Part shown: in pieces, positions 30,593 to 34,902 of the stretch
Layout of the letters: each line of letters starts with the position of its first letter
Position numbering within the stretch: the first letter of the stretch is position 1
Assembly: GCA_944385025.1 (NCBI GenBank)
Contig: CALWVQ010000070.1
Coordinates: 1 to 34,902 of the forward strand
Length of the DNA stretch: 34,902 bases
Source: an uncultured Eubacterium sp.
Lineage (GTDB): Bacteria > Bacillota > Clostridia > Oscillospirales > Acutalibacteraceae
Direction: 5' to 3'
Notes under the pieces: generated by a model
What the model saw: the letters and a program-made list of their open reading frames with translations, nothing else
What the model was told of the DNA's origin: nothing
Database searches by the model: none
Translations under genes and position numbers: made by a program

Positions 30593-31090
30593 ATGGCTAA
30601 AAGAGAGGGATATATCAGCTGGGACGAATATTTTATGGGCGTGGCAATTCTTGCCTCCCAGCGCAGCAAAGACCCAAGCACTCAAGTCGGCGCTTGTATC
30701 GTTAACGACGATAACAAGATAATGTCAGTGGGCTATAACGGTCTGCCCCGCGGTTGCAGCGACGATGAATTTCCTTGGGACAGAAAAGGCGAAAAGGACA
30801 GCGACACAAAATATCCTTACGTGTGTCACGCAGAGCTTAACGCCATACTTAACGCCGGCGGCAACAGTCTTAAAGGCTGTCGTATTTATGTTGCTCTTTT
30901 CCCTTGTAACGAGTGCGCAAAGGCAATAATTCAAAGCGGAATTAAAGAAGTTATTTACATAAGCGATAAATACAAAGATACCGATTTGGTAATGGCAAGC
31001 AAAAGGATGCTTCAGTGCGCAGGGATAAAGCTGACCCCCTTTAATTCAGACAAGTCCATAACCATTGATTTCAACAGTGAAAAAATATAA
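30593..31090 (+). CDS. Deoxycytidylate (dCMP) deaminase, ComEB-like
   Basis: A 165-aa zinc deaminase converting dCMP to dUMP for thymidylate synthesis. The zinc site and catalytic glutamate are His79-Ala-Glu81 (CHAELNAIL) and PCNEC (Cys105, Cys108). The N-terminal [25 protein letters not shown] and VGYNGLPRG are family hallmarks; length is normal. AAAGGAG overlaps the end of the Mrp gene. It was once listed as a competence gene (comEB) in Bacillus, but the activity is nucleotide metabolism. Confidence 0.95.
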   Translation: MAKREGYISWDEYFMGVAILASQRSKDPSTQVGACIVNDDNKIMSVGYNGLPRGCSDDEFPWDRKGEKDSDTKYPYVCHAELNAILNAGGNSLKGCRIYVALFPCNECAKAIIQSGIKEVIYISDKYKDTDLVMASKRMLQCAGIKLTPFNSDKSITIDFNSEKI

Positions 31091-31109
31091 TTGAGCAGAG
31101 GATTTGCCG

Positions 31110-31709
31110 GTGGATAAAAAAGAAATTGATATTTATGATTTTGACAAAACTATAATACCCTTTGACAGCGGTTCAATGTTTATTTTGTACTGCTTTATCC
31201 ATTACCCGTGGATAATTGTTTATTTGCCTGTTTTGATTGCAGGATTGGTACTTATGGTGCTTAAAGTTATCAGCTTTACCGCTTTTAAGAAAACCTGCTT
31301 TATGTTTGTTCCTATGGTGCCTCTTGACAGGGCTGTAAAAAAATTTTGGGACAAATATGAAAAAACAGTACATAAGTGGTATTTTGACAGAAAGCGTTAT
31401 TCAGTAGTAATAAGTGCGTCCCCTGATTTTCTTTTGGATGAAATTGCAAAAAGACTTGATTTTGACAAGCTTATCTGCACTGTTCACGACAGAAAAAGCG
31501 GTGCTATAATCGGCGAAAACTGCCGCGGAGAAGAAAAGGTGAAACGCCTTTACAATGAATTCAACAAAGACGAAATTTCCGTTATCGACGTGTACTCCGA
31601 TTCTCTGCGTCACGATAAATATATTTTTTCACTGGCGCAGGGGACTTGTTATCATATAGTAAAAAGTCAAAAAAAACCATTTAATTACAGCGATGTTTAC
31701 GGAGAATAA
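31110..31709 (+). CDS. HAD-superfamily phosphatase with a hydrophobic cap insert
   Basis: A 199-aa HAD hydrolase. Motif I is DFDKT (Asp10, Asp12, Thr14), motif II is in VVISASPDF, and motif III/IV is in DVYSDSLRHDKYI. Between motifs I and II is a hydrophobic stretch (about 22-53: ILYCFIHYPWIIVYLPVLIAGLVLMVLKVISF), consistent with one or two membrane segments, so it may act on a membrane lipid phosphate or a membrane-associated substrate. The GTG at 31110 has AGAGGA 7 nt upstream; an earlier in-frame TTG is too close. Third gene of the mrp operon. Confidence 0.84.
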   Translation: MDKKEIDIYDFDKTIIPFDSGSMFILYCFIHYPWIIVYLPVLIAGLVLMVLKVISFTAFKKTCFMFVPMVPLDRAVKKFWDKYEKTVHKWYFDRKRYSVVISASPDFLLDEIAKRLDFDKLICTVHDRKSGAIIGENCRGEEKVKRLYNEFNKDEISVIDVYSDSLRHDKYIFSLAQGTCYHIVKSQKKPFNYSDVYGE

Positions 31710-31727
31710 TAATTAGGGATTGGTAAT

Positions 31728-33011
31728 ATGAAAAAAATTATTGCAATAGTTGTGGCAGTGGCTTTAGCGGTTGGAACTTTTATATTTTCAGTCAGTTATC
31801 GAAATAAAAAAAATGAAGAGTATCACCAGTCGCTTTTAGCTGTCAGCAGTCAGGAAGACGAATCACAGGGAGGCAGTAAAAATGAACCTGTATTAGTGTC
31901 TGATGACGGCGAGTATGAGCTGTATGTTGACGGCGAAATCGTTAAAGTTATAAAAGGTGATTATGAAATTGAAATGAACAACTGGGTAGATTCTTTTAAT
32001 ACAGAATTGCCTAAAATCGTAAGTGAAGATATTGACAACGATGACGAAAATGAACTGCTTTTGAAGGTCTATGCCGCAAAACATGCAAATGACGACGGAA
32101 CCAAAACAAGTATTTATGCTATATTTCTTTTGGACCCTGTGATAAATGCAAACGGCGAGAAAACCTTTGAAATTGCAACTGCAAATACTAACACATGGGT
32201 TGCTCCTTTTGCTGAGACAGTAAGAGCTGAAGTAACTCAGCTTAAAAGCTGCAAAAAGATTTTACAGTTTGCAATGGAAAGCATTGAAAATCAAATCGTT
32301 TATGACGAAAACGGGCTTGGCACAGGCGATTATGTGGGCTATGCAGCGGCGCTGTCCGACAATAAAAAAGAGTATTATACCTACAAGAATTGGTCTTTGG
32401 GACGGGGTGTGTACGATTTAGATGACGACGGCAATATTACTCTTCAAATTCAGGTGCTTGTGGAGTATGAAGAAATAGAAGAAAAACAAATAATAGGCTT
32501 TATAAACTGTAAAATACAGCTTGAGGACGGAGTTTTCAGCATAGTTCCAAAGGAAATATATTTTGAGGCAATGGATGCTTATAGGGTATCAGACCCCAGA
32601 GAAGCCACAGATAAAAAATGGAGCGTAACTCTGAAAAACACTGCGTCGCGCCCTGATTTTCAAAATAACAGTATTGACTGGATTGACTGCAAGTTTGATG
32701 TTTCGTCAATGTCCTCAAGTCAAAGTCAGTCCTTCAGCAATATTACCAGTAAAATAAAATGTGTTGATACCGTTAAATTTACACAGTCGTCAATTACTAT
32801 GACTGCAAAGGACGGCTATTTGTTTTATGGAAATGCCGCTGAAAACGGAAGCTTTTCTGTAATTTTAAACGAGGGCGAGAAAAATGAAACGGATATTGCA
32901 TATACTTGTAATATAAAAAATGAAGGTTCAGAAAGTGTGCTTGTAATCAAGCTTGACGGAAATTACGCCAAAAGTGATCTTGACAGCGTAAGTATAAAGT
33001 TCGGAACCTGA
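31728..33011 (+). CDS. Membrane-anchored or secreted protein of unknown function, 427 aa
   Basis: A hydrophobic N-terminus (4-21) acts as signal or anchor; no lipobox is seen. A Ser/Glu-rich linker (about 32-58) follows, then a globular exterior region. It has an acidic loop with trailing ELLL: DIDNDDENELLL (from 101), the same layout as in the 529-aa protein at 19733. The C-terminal part is Ser-rich and beta-like (about 300-427). I do not recognise the family. It lies 18 nt after the HAD gene, with AGGGAT as a weak ribosome-binding site, and is probably in the same transcript. Confidence 0.75.
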   Translation: MKKIIAIVVAVALAVGTFIFSVSYRNKKNEEYHQSLLAVSSQEDESQGGSKNEPVLVSDDGEYELYVDGEIVKVIKGDYEIEMNNWVDSFNTELPKIVSEDIDNDDENELLLKVYAAKHANDDGTKTSIYAIFLLDPVINANGEKTFEIATANTNTWVAPFAETVRAEVTQLKSCKKILQFAMESIENQIVYDENGLGTGDYVGYAAALSDNKKEYYTYKNWSLGRGVYDLDDDGNITLQIQVLVEYEEIEEKQIIGFINCKIQLEDGVFSIVPKEIYFEAMDAYRVSDPREATDKKWSVTLKNTASRPDFQNNSIDWIDCKFDVSSMSSSQSQSFSNITSKIKCVDTVKFTQSSITMTAKDGYLFYGNAAENGSFSVILNEGEKNETDIAYTCNIKNEGSESVLVIKLDGNYAKSDLDSVSIKFGT

Positions 33012-33056
33012 TGCAGAAGTTAATTATTAAACTTATATAAACTACGTGCAATTAAG

Positions 33057-33085
33057 TTGCTAAACAAAAATTGTTGTGATATTAT
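33057..33085 (+). promoter_or_regulatory. Probable promoter of degV
   Basis: TTGCTA (33057-33062), 17-bp spacer, TATTAT (33080-33085), with an extended -10 TG at 33077-33078. Confidence 0.55.
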
Positions 33086-33127
33086 ACTTTCTGCTGATTT
33101 ATAAGAAATTTAATGGAGATTTGATAT

Positions 33128-33982
33128 ATGAAGGATGTCGTAATTACAGCAGATTCAACCTGTGATTTACCATCAAGTATAATTGAAAAATATAATATCA
33201 TAATAACTCCTCTGTATGTTGTTTTGGGTGATAAATCGTACCGTGATTCTATCGACGTTTTTCCCGAGGATATATACCGATACGTTGCAAAAACAGGGGT
33301 TTTGCCCAAAACCTCTGCCGTTACTCTTGGTTACTATTCAGAGCTTTTTAAAAAACTTACTTCACAGGGCAAGGCAGTGGTTCATATCGGGTTGTCCAGC
33401 GCAATCTCTTCAAGTTACCAAAACGCCTGCATTTGTGCCGAAGAGTATGACGACGTTTATTGTGTGGACTCAAAGAGCCTTTGCACAGGTATGGGACTTC
33501 TTGTGTTAAAAGCCTGTGACTTTAGAGATAAAGGGTTTGACGCCAAAAAAATTTACAACAGAGTATGCACCATTGTTCCAAAGGTTCACACCACCTTTGT
33601 TTTGGATAATTTGGAGTATCTTCACAAAGGCGGCAGATGCTCGTCAGTTGCCCGTTTCGGCGCCAATATTTTGGGAATTAAGCCCAGTATTGCCGTTGAC
33701 CCGTCAACAGGCACTCTTGACGTGGCAAAAAAATACCGCGGTAAAATAGAGGCTGTTTACAAGCAGTATATTAACGACAGCTTGAGAGATGTTGAAAACA
33801 TTGACCCTTCAAGAATCGTTATTGCAAACAGCGGAGATGTGAGTCCTGATATAATTGCGTATGCAAAGGAAGTAATAAAAAGCAAAAATGTTTTTGAAGA
33901 AGTTATTGAAGCAAAGGCAGGATGCACAATCTCTGCTCATTGCGGACCGAAAACCTTTGCAATTTTCTATATAAACAAATAA
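33128..33982 (+). CDS. DegV-family fatty-acid-binding protein
   Basis: A 284-aa DegV/FakB-like protein. Family members bind a fatty acid and present it to the fatty acid kinase FakA for incorporation into phospholipids. Seen are the start VITADSTCDLP, the turn HIGLSSAISSSYQNA, and LDNLEYLHKGGRCS with the phosphate-loop-like KGGR. Length is normal. No fakA gene is adjacent. GGAGA precedes the ATG. It is flanked by its own promoter and a terminator. Confidence 0.93.
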   Translation: MKDVVITADSTCDLPSSIIEKYNIIITPLYVVLGDKSYRDSIDVFPEDIYRYVAKTGVLPKTSAVTLGYYSELFKKLTSQGKAVVHIGLSSAISSSYQNACICAEEYDDVYCVDSKSLCTGMGLLVLKACDFRDKGFDAKKIYNRVCTIVPKVHTTFVLDNLEYLHKGGRCSSVARFGANILGIKPSIAVDPSTGTLDVAKKYRGKIEAVYKQYINDSLRDVENIDPSRIVIANSGDVSPDIIAYAKEVIKSKNVFEEVIEAKAGCTISAHCGPKTFAIFYINK

Positions 33983-33983
33983 T

Positions 33984-34007
33984 AAAGCACCCTGTGGGGT
34001 GCTTTTT
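33984..34007 (+). terminator. Terminator of degV
   Basis: AAAGCACCC (33984-33992), loop TGTG, GGGTGCTTT (33997-34005), then TT. Confidence 0.85.
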
Positions 34008-34049
34008 GACTGACAATATTGACAACCTTTTGTCTGAGGAGGGTTTACA

Positions 34050-34902
34050 ATGTCTTTAAAAAAAGATATTCTTTCAGAACTTTTCAAAAATAACGACTAT
34101 ATAAGCGGCGAGTATTTGGCTCGCAAGTACGGTAAAAGCCGAGCTGCCGTGTGGAAAGCCGTTAAGTCTTTAACAGACAACGGTTATAAAATCGACGCCG
34201 TTACGAATAAGGGGTATCGTATTTGTGAAGATAAAGATATAACTTCGTCTGAATCAATTCAGAGCAAACTCAAATCAAAAGTTGAAGTTCTTTATTACCC
34301 CTGCGTAGATTCCACAAATAATGTGTGTAAAAAACTGTTGGCACAGGGTAAAGAGGGTGTGTTCCTTGTAGTGTCAGACCAGCAGACTGCAGGGCGTGGA
34401 CGTCAGGGAAAAACCTTTGTGTCTCCTAAGAATTCAGGTATATATTTCAGCCTTGTTTTAAGACCCAACACCTCATTTAAAAATGCAGTAACAGCCACAA
34501 CCGCCGCATCGGTAGCAGTGTGTTGGGCAATTGAAAATCTCACAGATAAAAAGCCTCAAATCAAATGGGTAAACGACGTCTATCTTGACGGCAAAAAAAT
34601 CTGCGGTATTCTTACCGAAGCGATAACAAATTTTGAGGACGGCACCGTGGACAGCGTTATTGTAGGAATAGGCATAAATCTTAAAGAGGGTGCATTTCCC
34701 GAAGAATTAAAGGATATTGCCGGGGTTCTTAACGCCGATATAAACAAAAATCAACTTGTGGCTGGGGTAGTTGACAAGCTAATGGAAATTAACACAGGCG
34801 ATTATGAAATATTTATCGACTACTATCGTACTCACTCAATGGTTATCGGCAAAAAGATTAAGATAATTAAAGGAAATGACGAAACGTTTGCTACTGCTGT
34901 TT
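34050..34902 (+). CDS. birA: Bifunctional biotin--protein ligase / biotin repressor, 3' end beyond the window
   Basis: The 284 visible codons run off the right edge; the family is about 320-330 aa. An N-terminal helix-turn-helix (1-60; SGEYLARKYGKSRAAVWKAVKSLTDNGY) precedes the ligase domain. Biotinyl-AMP-binding segments are GRGRQGK (115-121) and KWVNDVYLDGKKICGIL; the start of the C-terminal domain (VIGKKIKII) is present. It biotinylates carboxylase subunits and, through the HTH, would repress biotin genes. GAGGAGG (34036 on) precedes the ATG. It lies 67 nt after degV, beyond that gene's terminator, with no clear promoter of its own. Confidence 0.94.
   Translation, partial: MSLKKDILSELFKNNDYISGEYLARKYGKSRAAVWKAVKSLTDNGYKIDAVTNKGYRICEDKDITSSESIQSKLKSKVEVLYYPCVDSTNNVCKKLLAQGKEGVFLVVSDQQTAGRGRQGKTFVSPKNSGIYFSLVLRPNTSFKNAVTATTAASVAVCWAIENLTDKKPQIKWVNDVYLDGKKICGILTEAITNFEDGTVDSVIVGIGINLKEGAFPEELKDIAGVLNADINKNQLVAGVVDKLMEINTGDYEIFIDYYRTHSMVIGKKIKIIKGNDETFATAV

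Noticed and set aside
1-34902. CRISPR array, toxin-antitoxin pair, retron or biosynthetic cluster.
   Set aside because: No regularly spaced repeats, no small paired ORFs with toxin motifs and no reverse transcriptase were seen.

Overview
The window looks like ordinary chromosome from a low-GC Firmicute, most likely an anaerobic Clostridia of the Ruminococcus/Oscillospiraceae type. The support is the gene content: DnaD with a DnaI-type helicase loader, DUF1934 next to argS, a YtrA-type GntR/ABC cassette, an ECF thiamine S-component under a TPP riboswitch, DegV, a single-chain glycyl-tRNA synthetase, BspA-type leucine-rich repeats, and textbook sigma-A promoters with 17-bp spacers. The genus assignment is inference. 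No prophage, insertion sequence or CRISPR array was seen.

Layout. 1-1556: the 5' part of tRNA-Ser(CGA) is divergent from a two-gene hisH-hisF operon. 1563-7178: a minus-strand operon reads ddl, DUF1934, argS, a radical SAM/SPASM protein, then a GrpB-pyrophosphatase fusion. 7216-12810: plus-strand genes are a 283-aa unknown protein, a secreted DUF348/G5/3D-type wall protein, glyS and a DUF975 membrane protein with a repetitive tail. 12828-15744 (minus): sfsA with a lipoprotein, and ilvA with ridA. 15790-16761: an orphan amino-acid-type binding lipoprotein. 16772-19390 (minus): dnaD, dnaI and a DUF308 membrane protein. 19419-21359: tRNA-Gly(GCC) and a membrane-anchored protein with duplicated Ca-loop-like motifs. 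21376-22166 (minus): thiT with a TPP riboswitch, whose promoter shares its -35 with a divergent lipoprotein gene. 22588-25850 (minus): tRNA-Arg(CCT), a BspA-like LRR protein and an MFS-like carrier. 25912-27896 (minus): a GntR-ABC operon. 27925-28955 (minus): a membrane-anchored HNH nuclease and tRNA-Glu/tRNA-Met. 29025-34902 (plus): lexA, mrp, dCMP deaminase, a HAD phosphatase, an unknown secreted protein, degV and a birA that runs off the end.

Most of the window is housekeeping: histidine/purine linkage, peptidoglycan precursors, aminoacylation, replication initiation, SOS control and Fe-S carriage. Functional couplings readable from the order are IlvA with RidA (an enamine producer with its detoxifier), DnaD with DnaI (helicase loading), thiT with its TPP switch, and YtrA-type GntR with its ABC pump. 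I see no clearly new multi-gene system. The items most worth a second look are the GrpB-pyrophosphatase fusion, the TPP switch with an unusual P4/P5 and a duplicated 9-mer acting as antiterminator/terminator arms, the apparently leaderless sfsA, the membrane-tethered HNH nuclease, and the carrier-LRR gene pair.
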